The position numbers and the translations under genes are program-made. A model generated the notes under the pieces. That model searched no databases. It was not told the DNA's origin and worked only from the letters and a program-made list of their open reading frames with translations. A DNA stretch of 64,000 nt from CALJFL01 sp963669435 (lineage in GTDB: Bacteria > Pseudomonadota > Gammaproteobacteria > Pseudomonadales > Halieaceae), in NCBI GenBank assembly GCA_963669435.1, contig OY770025.1, forward strand, positions 4,092,001 through 4,156,000, in the 5' to 3' direction. Shown here in pieces: positions 9,139 to 17,517 of the stretch. Every line of letters starts with the position of its first letter. Positions within the stretch are counted from its first letter, which is position 1.

Positions 9139-10095
9139 ATGAGCGATATCAGGCATCACCCCTTAATCATCCTGGGATCCGGGCCCGCGGGTTACACGGC
9201 AGCCGTGTATGCAGCGCGCGCTAACCTGAATCCCGTGGTGATTACTGGCATTCAGCAAGGCGGACAGTTGACGACCACCACCGAGGTTGAAAACTGGCCC
9301 GGTGGCCCGGCTGATCTACAGGGGCCTGCCCTGATGCAGCAGATGCTTGAGCATGCGGAACGCTTTGAAACTGATGTCGTATTCGACCATATCGAAGAAG
9401 TGGATCTCGACGCCCGCCCGATGGTGCTGAAGGGCACCCAGACCTATAGCTGTGACGCGTTGATTATCGCTACCGGGGCCTCGGCCCAGTACCTGGGCCT
9501 GGACAGCGAGCAGGCGTACATGGGCAAAGGTGTCAGCGCCTGCGCCACCTGCGACGGGTTTTTCTATCGCAACCAGAAAGTGGCTGTTATCGGTGGCGGT
9601 AACACTGCCGTTGAAGAGGCCCTCTATCTGGCCAATATTGCCTCGGAAGTGATCCTGGTCCACCGACGTGATGCCCTGCGCGCGGAAAAAGTGCTGCAGG
9701 ACCGGCTGTTTGCCCGTGAGCAGGAAGGGAAGGTCAAGATCTACTGGGATCACACCCTGGAGGAAGTGCTCGGTGACGACAGCGGTGTAACCGGCATGAC
9801 GGTGAAATCGGTCAAGGATGGCAGCCTGACCGAGCTGGACCTGGCCGGGGTTTTCATCGCGATTGGTCACAAACCCAACACCGATATTTTCGCCGGACAG
9901 TTGGACATGCACGATGGCTACATCAAAATTAACAGTGGCACCGCCGGTAATGCTACGGCGACCAGCGCGGATGGCGTATTTGCAGCCGGTGATGTCGGTG
10001 ACCACATATACCGCCAGGCGGTGACCTCGGCAGGCTTTGGCTGTATGGCCGCGCTGGATGCCGAGAAGTACCTGGATAACCTGGCGGCCGCCTGA
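9139..10095 (+). CDS. trxB: Thioredoxin reductase
   Basis: Homodimeric flavoprotein that uses NADPH to reduce thioredoxin in the cytoplasm. The FAD-binding motif LGSGPAGYTAAVYAARA is at the N-terminus, the redox-active disulfide CATC is at about residues 135-138, the NADPH motif GGGNTAVEEALYLA is near 155, and the second FAD motif GVFAAGDV is near the end. Its 318 residues match the low-molecular-weight bacterial type. It heads a rightward group with aat, bpt and infA. Confidence 0.97.
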   Translation: MSDIRHHPLIILGSGPAGYTAAVYAARANLNPVVITGIQQGGQLTTTTEVENWPGGPADLQGPALMQQMLEHAERFETDVVFDHIEEVDLDARPMVLKGTQTYSCDALIIATGASAQYLGLDSEQAYMGKGVSACATCDGFFYRNQKVAVIGGGNTAVEEALYLANIASEVILVHRRDALRAEKVLQDRLFAREQEGKVKIYWDHTLEEVLGDDSGVTGMTVKSVKDGSLTELDLAGVFIAIGHKPNTDIFAGQLDMHDGYIKINSGTAGNATATSADGVFAAGDVGDHIYRQAVTSAGFGCMAALDAEKYLDNLAAA

Positions 10096-10116
10096 CAGCG
10101 ATCCGGGGCCAGCGCC

Positions 10117-10830
10117 GTGCCGATTATTCATCGTGTCGGTGACGAGCATGACTTTCCGCCCACCGAAGAAGCGCTGGACTATCCCAATGGCTTGCTTGCG
10201 GTAGGCGGAGATCTCTCCCCTGCCCGGCTGATCGCCGCTTACAGGCGCGGAATTTTCCCCTGGTTCGAGGAACCCCAACCGGTTATGTGGTGGAGCCCGG
10301 ACCCGCGTTCGGTGCTGTTCCCTGCAGACTTACACATATCCCGCTCACTGCGCAGAACCTTGCGTCGCGACAGGTTCATAATGTCCGTCAACCGTCATTT
10401 CCAGGCGGTAATGCGCGGTTGCGCGGCTGCCCGCCGCGACGGCCCGGGTACATGGATAGGCAGCGCCATGCAGTCCGCGTATTACGCGTTGCACAAACAG
10501 GGTCTGGCTCACTCTGTGGAGGTATTTGATGACACGGGCGGCCTGGTAGGTGGCCTCTACGGCGTTGCACTTGGCGGTGCCTTTTTTGGCGAGTCCATGT
10601 TCAGTGTGGCCAACGATGCCTCCAAGGTGGCGCTGGTAGGTTTGGTCGATATCCTGTCACGGGGCAGATTCCAACTGATTGATTGCCAGGTGGAAAGCGA
10701 GCACATGAACTCCCTCGGTGCCCGCAATATCAGCAGGCTGGACTTCGAACACATGCTTGCGCACACTATTGGCATGGAACAACACCCGGAAATCTGGCAA
10801 CTTCCAAGCCGCTGTGGAGTCCTGGGGTGA
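10117..10830 (+). CDS. aat: Leucyl/phenylalanyl-tRNA--protein transferase
   Basis: Adds Leu or Phe from charged tRNA to proteins with N-terminal Arg or Lys, marking them for ClpS/ClpAP. The family core PNGLLAVGGDLSPARLIAAYRRG followed by WWSPDPRSVLFP is unmistakable (the former spans two adjacent conserved blocks). GTG 10117 is used as the start since it places MPIIHRVGDEHDFPP directly before the core; there is no usable ATG. At 237 residues it is complete. Its stop overlaps the GTG of bpt (GTGA), so the two transferases are translationally coupled. Confidence 0.95.
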   Translation: MPIIHRVGDEHDFPPTEEALDYPNGLLAVGGDLSPARLIAAYRRGIFPWFEEPQPVMWWSPDPRSVLFPADLHISRSLRRTLRRDRFIMSVNRHFQAVMRGCAAARRDGPGTWIGSAMQSAYYALHKQGLAHSVEVFDDTGGLVGGLYGVALGGAFFGESMFSVANDASKVALVGLVDILSRGRFQLIDCQVESEHMNSLGARNISRLDFEHMLAHTIGMEQHPEIWQLPSRCGVLG

Positions 10831-11537
10831 CTTCTTCACTGAGAGACCTGAAGGTCTATACCACCTATCCGCACAGCTGTAGTTACCTGAAAGACCAGCA
10901 GGCAACGACCCTGTTCATCGACCCTCGCCAGGAAGTCGACCAGCACCTGTACAGCAACCTGTCGCTACTGGGCTTCCGGCGCAGCGGCAACCATATCTAT
11001 CGACCACACTGCGCCCAGTGCAACGCCTGTGTGCCATCGCGCATTGCAGTGAAAGACTTCGAACCAAGTCGCACGCAGAAACGCACATTGCGACGCAACC
11101 GCGATCTCAGTGTTGAACGCACGGCGGATATCCGCGACGAGACGTCCTACGACCTCTACCGCCGCTATATCGAGCAGCGCCATGCGGATGGCGATATGTT
11201 TCCACCCGACCGTGAGCAGTTTGAGTCCTTTCTGAATAATGCCTGGGACTGCACGCGTTACTTTCGCTTTTACGATCACAATCGCCTGCTAGCATTGGCG
11301 GTAGTAGACGTCATGGTGGACGGTCTGTCAGCTATCTACACCTTCTTCGAGCCCGATGAAGATCAACGCAGCCTGGGTACCTATGCGGTCCTTTGGCAAA
11401 TTGAACAGGCCCGCGAAATGGGCCTGGATTACCTGTATCTGGGTTACTGGATCAAGAACTGCCGCAAGATGGCCTACAAGGCCGAATTCAAACCTCTGGA
11501 GCTCTATCTCGACGGCCAGTGGACTGCTGTCCCGTAG
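10827..11537 (+). CDS. bpt: Aspartate/glutamate leucyltransferase Bpt
   Basis: Leucyl-transferase that modifies N-terminal Asp or Glu and so feeds the ClpS-dependent N-degron pathway; often annotated as arginyltransferase Ate by homology. The N-terminal domain carries the clustered cysteines HCAQCNACVPSRI. The C-terminal domain has the conserved RYIEQRHADGDMFPP and GYWIKNCRKMAYKAEFKP segments. GTG 10827 overlaps the aat stop; the in-frame extension upstream lies in aat. At 236 residues it matches the bacterial family. It is followed after 108 bp by infA. Confidence 0.93.
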   Translation: MTSSLRDLKVYTTYPHSCSYLKDQQATTLFIDPRQEVDQHLYSNLSLLGFRRSGNHIYRPHCAQCNACVPSRIAVKDFEPSRTQKRTLRRNRDLSVERTADIRDETSYDLYRRYIEQRHADGDMFPPDREQFESFLNNAWDCTRYFRFYDHNRLLALAVVDVMVDGLSAIYTFFEPDEDQRSLGTYAVLWQIEQAREMGLDYLYLGYWIKNCRKMAYKAEFKPLELYLDGQWTAVP

Positions 11538-11645
11538 TATTCCCGCATAGAGACGGGCGCTATTTTTACATGCTTTTTCTGGTGGCAAGCTGGTCGTGTT
11601 TAAGGCAGAATGCGCCCCTGTTTTGTAACTAGGGCACGCTGCCGC

Positions 11646-11864
11646 ATGGCGAAAGAAGATCAAATTGAAATGGAAGGCGAGGTCATTGATACCCTGCCTA
11701 ACACCACATTTCGCGTACAACTGGAAAATGGCCACGTCGTGACCGCGCATATTTCCGGCAAGATGCGCAAAAACTATATTCGCATCTTAACCGGCGACAA
11801 GGTCAGGGTTGAGCTAACCCCCTACGACCTCACCAAGGGCCGCATCACCTACCGCGAACGCTAG
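11646..11864 (+). CDS. infA: Translation initiation factor IF-1
   Basis: 72-residue OB-fold protein that binds the ribosomal A site during initiation. The sequence MAKEDQIEMEGEVIDTLPNT followed by GHVVTAHISGKMRKNYIRIL is nearly invariant across gammaproteobacteria. ATG 11646 is the family start; an ATG 36 bases earlier is out of line with homologues. It is convergent with clpA, the two stops being 5 bases apart, around a small GCTCTC/GAGAGC hairpin in the clpA 3' end. Confidence 0.98.
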   Translation: MAKEDQIEMEGEVIDTLPNTTFRVQLENGHVVTAHISGKMRKNYIRILTGDKVRVELTPYDLTKGRITYRER

Positions 11865-11869
11865 GCGGC

Positions 11870-14152
11870 TCAGCTCTCTTCGAGAGCCAGGGCCTCTTCT
11901 TCTACTACCACCTCTAACGTGTCTTCTGCCTTGTCCAGGCGGACCAGGGCTGTTCCACCGGCCGCTGCGAGGGGGCCGAACAGTACCATTTCGGCGAGCG
12001 GTTTCTTGATATGCTCCTGGATGACCCGTTCCATGGGTCGGGCGCCCATGTGTTTGTCGTAACCTTTTTCCACCAGCCACAGACGTGCGTCTTCATCCAC
12101 CTGCAGAGTGACCCGTTTTTCGTCCAACTGACCCTGTAGCTCGGCAATAAACTTGTCGACCACCGTTAGGATAACGTCCTCTCCCAACGGCTCGAACTGA
12201 ACGATACTGTCCAGGCGATTGCGGAACTCGGGCGTAAACATGCGGTTAATGGCTTCCATGCCGTCGCTACTGTGGTCCTGGGTGGTGAAACCGATGGTCC
12301 TGCGGCTGATGCTCTCCGCGCCGGCATTCGTGGTCATCACCAGGATTATGTTGCGAAAATCGGCCTTGCGCCCGTTGTTATCGGTGAGCGTGCCGTGATC
12401 CATTACCTGCAATAACAGGTTGAACACTTCCGGGTGTGCTTTCTCGATTTCGTCGAGTAACACCACGGCATGAGGCTGTTTGGTCACCGCGTCGGTGAGC
12501 AAGCCGCCCTGGTCATAACCCACGTAGCCGGGAGGCGCACCAATCAAACGGGAAACCGTGTGCCGCTCCATGTATTCAGACATATCGAAGCGGATGAGTT
12601 CCACACCGAGAATTTTCGCCAGCTGACGGGTGACTTCCGTTTTACCGACACCCGTGGGACCCGCCAACAGGAATGAGCCGATAGGTTTCTCGCCTCCGCG
12701 CAATCCAGCGCGCGCGAGCTTGATCGAGGTGGCCAGGCTGCCGATTGCCTTGTCCTGCCCAAACACCACCATCTGCAGGTTTTTCTCCAGTTTTTGCAAT
12801 ACTTCCTTGTCGTCGCTGCTGACAGTTTTCGGTGGAATGCGCGCGATCTTGGCAATCACCGATTCGATATCGCCAACGCCCACCAGCTTTTTGCGCTTGG
12901 ACGGCGGCTGCAGCCGCTGATAAGCGCCCGCCTCGTCGATCACATCGATGGCCTTGTCGGGCAGGAACCGGTCCGTTATGTAGCGCTGTGACAAATCCGT
13001 TGCTACGCGCAGCGCCCGGTCGGTGTAACGCAGGCCGTGGTGTTCTTCGAAACGTGACTTCAGGCCCTTGAGAATTTTGTAGGCGTCATCTGCGCTGGGT
13101 TCCAGTACGTCAATTTTCTGGAAGCGTCGACTGAGCGCCTTGTCCTTATCGAAAATCCCGCGATATTCCTGGAATGTGGTGGAGCCGATGCAACGCAACT
13201 TGCCCGATGTCAAAAGCGGCTTGAGCAGGTTGCTGGCGTCCATAACACCGCCAGAGGCTGCCCCGGCGCCGATAATGGTATGGACTTCGTCGATGAAAAG
13301 GATTGCGCCCTCGCGCTTTTTCAGTTCGGCGAGCAGTCCCTTGAAGCGCTTTTCGAAATCGCCGCGGTACTTGGTGCCCGCCAGTAAAGAGCCAAGGTCC
13401 AGGGAATAGACCACGGAATTTTGCAGCATTTCAGGCACGTCTCCGTCGACGATCATCTTGGCCAGGCCCTCGGCAATGGCGGTCTTGCCAACACCGGACT
13501 CACCCACCAGTAGTGGGTTATTCTTGCGCCTGCGTGCCAGTACCTGGGCGACACGCTCAACTTCCGCCAGCCTGCCTATCAGCGGATCGATACGCCCCTC
13601 TTCCGCCTCCTCGTTGAGGTTGGTGGAGAAGCTGTCCAGCGGGTTATTGTCGGTATCTTCCTGGACTTGTTCGTCCGTGCCCGCAGGTGGTACCTCGGGA
13701 ATTTCGCCGTCATTGGATACCTTGGAAATACCGTGGGTGATGTAATTGACCACGTCCAGGCGGGCAATGGCCTGTGTCTTCAGGAAGTAGACCGCCTGGC
13801 TTTCCTGTTCCGAAAATATTGCCACCAGCACGTTCGCACCGGTTACTTCACTTTTACCCGAAGATTGCACGTGAAACACAGCCCGTTGCAGGACGCGCTG
13901 GAATCCCAGGGTCGGCTGGGTCTCGCGTTCATCCTCCTCTTCCGGTATCAATGGTGTGGTCGCGTCAACGAACTCGACCAGGTCGCCCCGCAGTCCGCCG
14001 ATATCGGCGCCACAGGCCTTCAAAACGCGGATGGCATCGTTGTTGTCTAACAATGCGAGCAGGAGATGTTCAACCGTCATGAACTCGTGGCGTTTGGCTC
14101 TCGCACCTCGAAACGCCTCGTTCAGGGTCTGCTCCAGATCTTTACTCAGCAT
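11870..14152 (-). CDS. clpA: ATP-dependent Clp protease ATP-binding subunit ClpA
   Basis: AAA+ unfoldase that works with ClpP and takes N-degron substrates from ClpS. Its 760 residues (E. coli 758) show the N domain (MLSKDLEQTLNEAFRGARA onwards), first Walker A GESGVGKTAIAEGLA, second Walker A GPTGVGKTEVTRQLA, Walker B VVLLDEIEKAHPEV and the ClpP-docking loop as IGF (TIGFTTQDHS). ATG 14152 is chosen by homology and lies behind GGGGAG. In-frame codons further upstream run into the palindromic element at 14174-14439 and are not ClpA. It is downstream of clpS on the same strand. Confidence 0.96.
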   Translation of the reverse strand: MLSKDLEQTLNEAFRGARAKRHEFMTVEHLLLALLDNNDAIRVLKACGADIGGLRGDLVEFVDATTPLIPEEEDERETQPTLGFQRVLQRAVFHVQSSGKSEVTGANVLVAIFSEQESQAVYFLKTQAIARLDVVNYITHGISKVSNDGEIPEVPPAGTDEQVQEDTDNNPLDSFSTNLNEEAEEGRIDPLIGRLAEVERVAQVLARRRKNNPLLVGESGVGKTAIAEGLAKMIVDGDVPEMLQNSVVYSLDLGSLLAGTKYRGDFEKRFKGLLAELKKREGAILFIDEVHTIIGAGAASGGVMDASNLLKPLLTSGKLRCIGSTTFQEYRGIFDKDKALSRRFQKIDVLEPSADDAYKILKGLKSRFEEHHGLRYTDRALRVATDLSQRYITDRFLPDKAIDVIDEAGAYQRLQPPSKRKKLVGVGDIESVIAKIARIPPKTVSSDDKEVLQKLEKNLQMVVFGQDKAIGSLATSIKLARAGLRGGEKPIGSFLLAGPTGVGKTEVTRQLAKILGVELIRFDMSEYMERHTVSRLIGAPPGYVGYDQGGLLTDAVTKQPHAVVLLDEIEKAHPEVFNLLLQVMDHGTLTDNNGRKADFRNIILVMTTNAGAESISRRTIGFTTQDHSSDGMEAINRMFTPEFRNRLDSIVQFEPLGEDVILTVVDKFIAELQGQLDEKRVTLQVDEDARLWLVEKGYDKHMGARPMERVIQEHIKKPLAEMVLFGPLAAAGGTALVRLDKAEDTLEVVVEEEALALEES

Positions 14153-14173
14153 ACAGTTTGCTCCCCGGGACCC

Positions 14174-14439
14174 AGTGTCCTGTATGGTTAATTCGTTGCA
14201 TTTCAGAGCCTGCACAAAGTGCTGAAGCCAGGCGCGATCCGCAGGGAATGCTGGTTGCCTTTCCAAGGGTCGCAACGCTGCAGCAGCACTTTGCGCAGGC
14301 TCCCGGGGGGCGCGCCAGCCAAGCCCCCTGACCGCGTTGCGCCTTTTGCCAAGGACTATGGCCATTGCCTGCAAGACGCGTCTTGTCAGCGAGCTTGGCT
14401 GGCACGCTGAATTGCAACGAATTAACCATACAGGACACT
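14174..14439. repeat. 266-bp palindromic element between clpS and clpA (MITE-like)
   Basis: Its ends are 33-bp inverted repeats, 14174-14206 and 14407-14439, identical at 32 of 33 positions, beginning AGTGTCCTGTATGG. Inside are two further hairpins: 14207-14224 pairs with 14284-14301 (17 of 18) and 14314-14324 pairs with 14393-14403 (11 of 11), plus a 14-bp palindrome CAAGACGCGTCTTG at 14372-14385. The whole could fold as a three-way junction. One end starts within the clpS stop codon; the other stops 21 bp before the clpA ATG, leaving the clpA ribosome-binding site outside. There is no transposase and no clear target duplication. It could be a miniature transposable element or a structured RNA in the clpS-clpA message. 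Confidence 0.75.
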
Positions 14440-14764
14440 AACCCTCTGATGCCTCTATCTCACATAACAACGGATGCTGGCTTTCGCGCGCATACTGGTT
14501 TACCTGGGCTGCCTTGGTTTCGGCGATATCCCGTGTGTAGATACCGCAAACACCCTTGCCCTGGGTATGCACGGTCAGCATGACATGAGTCGCTTGCTCG
14601 CGGTTCATGCGGAAAAATACTTCCAGTACTTCTACGACGAACTCCATCGGGGTGTAGTCGTCGTTGATCAATACCACTTTGAACAGCGGTGGACGCTTAA
14701 GTTCAGGCTTGGATTCCTGTACGGCAACACCACCATCGGCATCGCCTTCCTGTTCCGCAGACAT
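14438..14764 (-). CDS. clpS: ATP-dependent Clp protease adaptor ClpS
   Basis: Small cytoplasmic adaptor that binds N-terminal Leu, Phe, Trp or Tyr and delivers such proteins to ClpA. The family core FKVVLINDDYTPMEFVVEVL is followed by VHTQGKGVCGIYTRDIAETK and the C-terminal HPLLCEIE. ATG 14764 gives 108 residues, close to the usual size. An in-frame GTG at 14809 would add 15 residues of unlike sequence and is less likely. The TAG stop shares bases with the end of the palindromic element that separates it from clpA. Confidence 0.93.
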   Translation of the reverse strand: MSAEQEGDADGGVAVQESKPELKRPPLFKVVLINDDYTPMEFVVEVLEVFFRMNREQATHVMLTVHTQGKGVCGIYTRDIAETKAAQVNQYARESQHPLLCEIEASEG

Positions 14765-14922
14765 TTTCCAGTCCACGCCCTTGATACCCTGTGTCAAACC
14801 ACCACTCACAATAACAACCGATGTTGTCTATATGGGGTCATTATAAGGAATTTCAAATACCCCACCAGACTCGCGCGATTGCCCAAAAATTTGGTAAGGT
14901 ATGTGGCTGTGAAGGGCGAGAA

Positions 14923-16176
14923 CTACATATTCTCGACGATTTTTTCCCCGAACTGCGAACAGCTGACCAGTGTGGCGCCTTCCATAAGGCGTTCAAAATC
15001 GTAGGTCACAGTGCCTTGCTGAATAGCGCCATTCATCCCATTGATAACCAGGTCCGCCGCCTCATTCCAACCCAGATGGCGTAACATCATTTCCGCCGAA
15101 AGAATCAACGAGCCGGGGTTTACTTTATCCTGGCCGGCATATTTCGGCGCAGTACCATGGGTGGCCTCAAACAGCGCGATGTTGTCTGACAGGTTTGCCC
15201 CGGGCGCAATACCGATACCGCCTACCTGTGCCGCGAGCGCATCGGAGAGGTAGTCACCATTCAAGTTGAGTGTTGCCACCACGCTGTAGTCCTTTGGACG
15301 GGTAAGCACCTGTTGGAGCATGGCATCGGCAATGACGTCCTTGATGATAATATCCCCACCTGTTCTGGGGTTTTTGATCGATACCCACGGTCCACCGTCA
15401 AGTAGCTCGCCGCCAAATTCTTCCTGGGCTAATTCGTAACCCCAGTCGCGGAAGCTGCCCTCGGTAAACTTCATGATGTTGCCCTTGTGGACCAGCGTGA
15501 CTGATGGCAGGTCCTGATCAATCGCGTACTGTATGGCCTTGCGCACCAGGCGCTTGGTCCCTTCGGCGGAGACGGGTTTAATGCCGATGCCCACGTTTTC
15601 GGTAAAGCGGATTTTTGTCGCGCCCATTTCCTGGGTTAGAAAGTCGACGACTTTTTGCGCCTCTGCCGATCCGGCCTGGTATTCAATCCCGGCATAAATA
15701 TCCTCTGAATTTTCCCTGAAGATCACCATGTCGCAATCACCGGGCGACTTGACGGGCGATGGTACCCCCTCGAACCAGCGCACCGGACGAAGGCAGGTAT
15801 AGAGGTCCAGTTCCTGGCGCAAGGCGACATTCAAGGAGCGAAAGCCTCCACCCACGGGCGTGGTCAACGGGCCCTTGATGGCCACCGCATATTCCTTGAT
15901 GGCTTCAAGCGTCTCCTCGGGAAACCAGTCGCCATCATACAACTCAGCAGCTTTCTCCCCGGTGTAGATCTCCATCCAGGAGATCTTGCGCTTACCGCTG
16001 TAGGCTTTTTCGACCGCAGCATCAACCACACGCAGCATTACCGGGCTGATATCGACGCCAATGCCGTCGCCCTCGATGTACGGGATGATAGGGTTTTCAG
16101 GGACCTGCAGACTGTTATCGGCAGCGACGGTAACCTTGTCGCCTTGATCAGGTACGGTGATGTGCTGGTAAGCCAT
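14923..16176 (-). CDS. icd: Isocitrate dehydrogenase (NADP+)
   Basis: TCA-cycle enzyme converting isocitrate to 2-oxoglutarate. At 417 residues it is the E. coli-type homodimeric form. The RENSEDIYAGIEY segment contains the Ser that AceK phosphorylates in E. coli. The active-site region LVHKGNIMKFTEGSFRDWGY and the C-terminal GTAPKYAGQDKVNPGSLILS are present. ATG 16176 follows an AGGAGAT site. It is divergent from rluE over 279 bp of non-coding DNA and lies upstream of clpS on the same strand. Confidence 0.97.
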   Translation of the reverse strand: MAYQHITVPDQGDKVTVAADNSLQVPENPIIPYIEGDGIGVDISPVMLRVVDAAVEKAYSGKRKISWMEIYTGEKAAELYDGDWFPEETLEAIKEYAVAIKGPLTTPVGGGFRSLNVALRQELDLYTCLRPVRWFEGVPSPVKSPGDCDMVIFRENSEDIYAGIEYQAGSAEAQKVVDFLTQEMGATKIRFTENVGIGIKPVSAEGTKRLVRKAIQYAIDQDLPSVTLVHKGNIMKFTEGSFRDWGYELAQEEFGGELLDGGPWVSIKNPRTGGDIIIKDVIADAMLQQVLTRPKDYSVVATLNLNGDYLSDALAAQVGGIGIAPGANLSDNIALFEATHGTAPKYAGQDKVNPGSLILSAEMMLRHLGWNEAADLVINGMNGAIQQGTVTYDFERLMEGATLVSCSQFGEKIVENM

Positions 16177-16399
16177 TGTTATCTCCTGGTGTGCGGTGAC
16201 GTGTTGCCATGTGCTTTTTCCTGCGGGGTGCTGCTGCCTAATAAATAACCGGCCGCACCTGGGCGCCGCGGTCTAAGCAAGCTAGCCTAAAAGGCCCGAC
16301 CTGCGCGGCCCGACCTAAGCTACGCAAACACAAAGCGAAAATAGTGTAGCAGGATTAAGGCACACCTGAATAATTCGGCCCCGCTTGGACATCACCGTA

Positions 16400-16426
16400 T
16401 TGTTCAGCGGTGCCTTGGTTTAGAAT
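16400..16426 (+). promoter_or_regulatory. Weak candidate promoter for rluE
   Basis: TTGTTC (16400-16405) and TAGAAT (16421-16426) with a 15-bp spacer lie 30 bp upstream of the rluE GTG. The spacing is shorter than ideal. The remaining icd/rluE intergenic DNA shows no other clear signal. Confidence 0.2.
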
Positions 16427-16455
16427 CGAAACTTGTCTGAAACATTGATTACTCC

Positions 16456-17046
16456 GTGCCTGAGCTTATTTTGCTGAACAAACCCTACCGGGTTCTCAGC
16501 CAGTTTACTGACCCACAGGGTCGCCAGACGCTGGCAGATTACCTCGATGCCCCGGGCTTTCGTCCTGCGGGGAGGCTGGACTATGACTCCGAAGGGCTGC
16601 TGGTACTGAGCGATGACGGGGTGCTGCAGCAACGAATCGCCAATCCAGCCAACAAGATGGCCAAGACCTATCAAGTGCAAGTGGAAGGTGAGATCAGTGA
16701 TGAAGCCATGCAGAGATTGCGGACCGGCGTAGTACTCAAGGATGGGCTCACCCGCCCCGCCAGGGCCAGGAAGATTCAAGTCCCGGACCTGTGGCCGAGA
16801 CACCCACCCGTTCGCAGTCGGGAGACTGTCGCCGACAGTTGGCTGGAATTGACCATCAGCGAGGGCAGAAACCGGCAGGTCCGGCGGATGACCGCTGCCG
16901 TAGGTTTCCCCACACTCAGGTTGGTGCGGGTACAGATCGGCGAGTGGACGCTGGATAAACTACAACCCGGGGAGCACGCGCGTACCGTTGTGCACCTGCC
17001 CCGCCGACAATCAACACCGACCCGGAAGCCCCGGAAACATCGATAA
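16456..17046 (+). CDS. rluE: 23S rRNA pseudouridine(2457) synthase RluE
   Basis: Isomerises a single uridine of 23S rRNA to pseudouridine. It belongs to the RsuA/RluB/E/F group, with the catalytic-Asp motif GRLDYDSEGLLVLSDDG at about residues 37-53 and the later GRNRQVRRMTAAVGFPTLRL. Without an S4 domain at the N-terminus and at 196 residues, it fits RluE rather than RluB or RluF. GTG 16456 is the only good start for the family motif LLNKPYRVLSQF. It begins a tight rightward operon with nudJ, mnmA and hflD. Confidence 0.88.
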   Translation: MPELILLNKPYRVLSQFTDPQGRQTLADYLDAPGFRPAGRLDYDSEGLLVLSDDGVLQQRIANPANKMAKTYQVQVEGEISDEAMQRLRTGVVLKDGLTRPARARKIQVPDLWPRHPPVRSRETVADSWLELTISEGRNRQVRRMTAAVGFPTLRLVRVQIGEWTLDKLQPGEHARTVVHLPRRQSTPTRKPRKHR

Positions 17047-17064
17047 ATGAGAGATAAGTAAAAC

Positions 17065-17517
17065 ATGGATACCTGGAAACCCAACGCCACTGTTGCTGCT
17101 GTCATCGAGCGCGAGGGTAAGTACCTGATCGTGGAGGAGCGCGATAAGACTTCCGGCGAGCTGGTGCTCAATCAGCCAGCGGGGCACCTGGAACCCGGCG
17201 AGACACTGGTAGCCGCCGCTTATCGCGAGGCCATGGAGGAAACAGGTTGGGAGATTGGCATTACCGGTGTCATCAGCGTCGCACTGTTCACTGCCCCCGG
17301 GAACGGTACCACTTACCTGCGGACCACTTTCGCAGGCACCGCTGTGAGGCAAGTTCCAGAAGCTACACTGGACCCGGACATCCTTGCCGTGCATTGGATG
17401 ACGGCAGAGGAAATACGCGCCGAGTCTGCTAGAATGCGCAGCCCGCTGGTGCTCGCCTCGGTCGAGCAGCACCTGCAGGGCGTATGTTATCCCCTGGACC
17501 TGATTGTCAACGCATGA
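17065..17517 (+). CDS. nudJ: Nudix phosphatase NudJ
   Basis: Nudix hydrolase of the NudJ type, which in E. coli acts on nucleoside di/triphosphates and the thiamine precursor HMP-PP. The Nudix box GHLEPGETLVAAAYREAMEETG is complete, at about residues 40-62. At 150 residues it is normal. Its stop overlaps the mnmA start (ATGA), and nudJ-mnmA-hflD-purB is a conserved gammaproteobacterial arrangement, which supports the assignment. Confidence 0.9.
   Translation: MDTWKPNATVAAVIEREGKYLIVEERDKTSGELVLNQPAGHLEPGETLVAAAYREAMEETGWEIGITGVISVALFTAPGNGTTYLRTTFAGTAVRQVPEATLDPDILAVHWMTAEEIRAESARMRSPLVLASVEQHLQGVCYPLDLIVNA

Noticed and set aside
9316..10278. 320-codon open frame antisense to trxB
   Set aside because: It mirrors the codon pattern of trxB, has no family resemblance, and no ribosome-binding site. 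The trxB assignment is certain.
11540..11566. Intrinsic terminator between bpt and infA (CCCG-N8-CGGG then a short T-run)
   Set aside because: The stem has only four pairs and the T-run is offset by several bases; too weak to call.
14153..14374. N-terminal extension of ClpA by 74 codons
   Set aside because: The added residues come from the palindromic element and have no counterpart in ClpA proteins; MLSKDLEQTLN is the known start.
14142..14438. 98-codon leftward open frame between clpS and clpA
   Set aside because: It is simply the translation of the imperfect palindrome; both of its ends fall in the inverted repeats.
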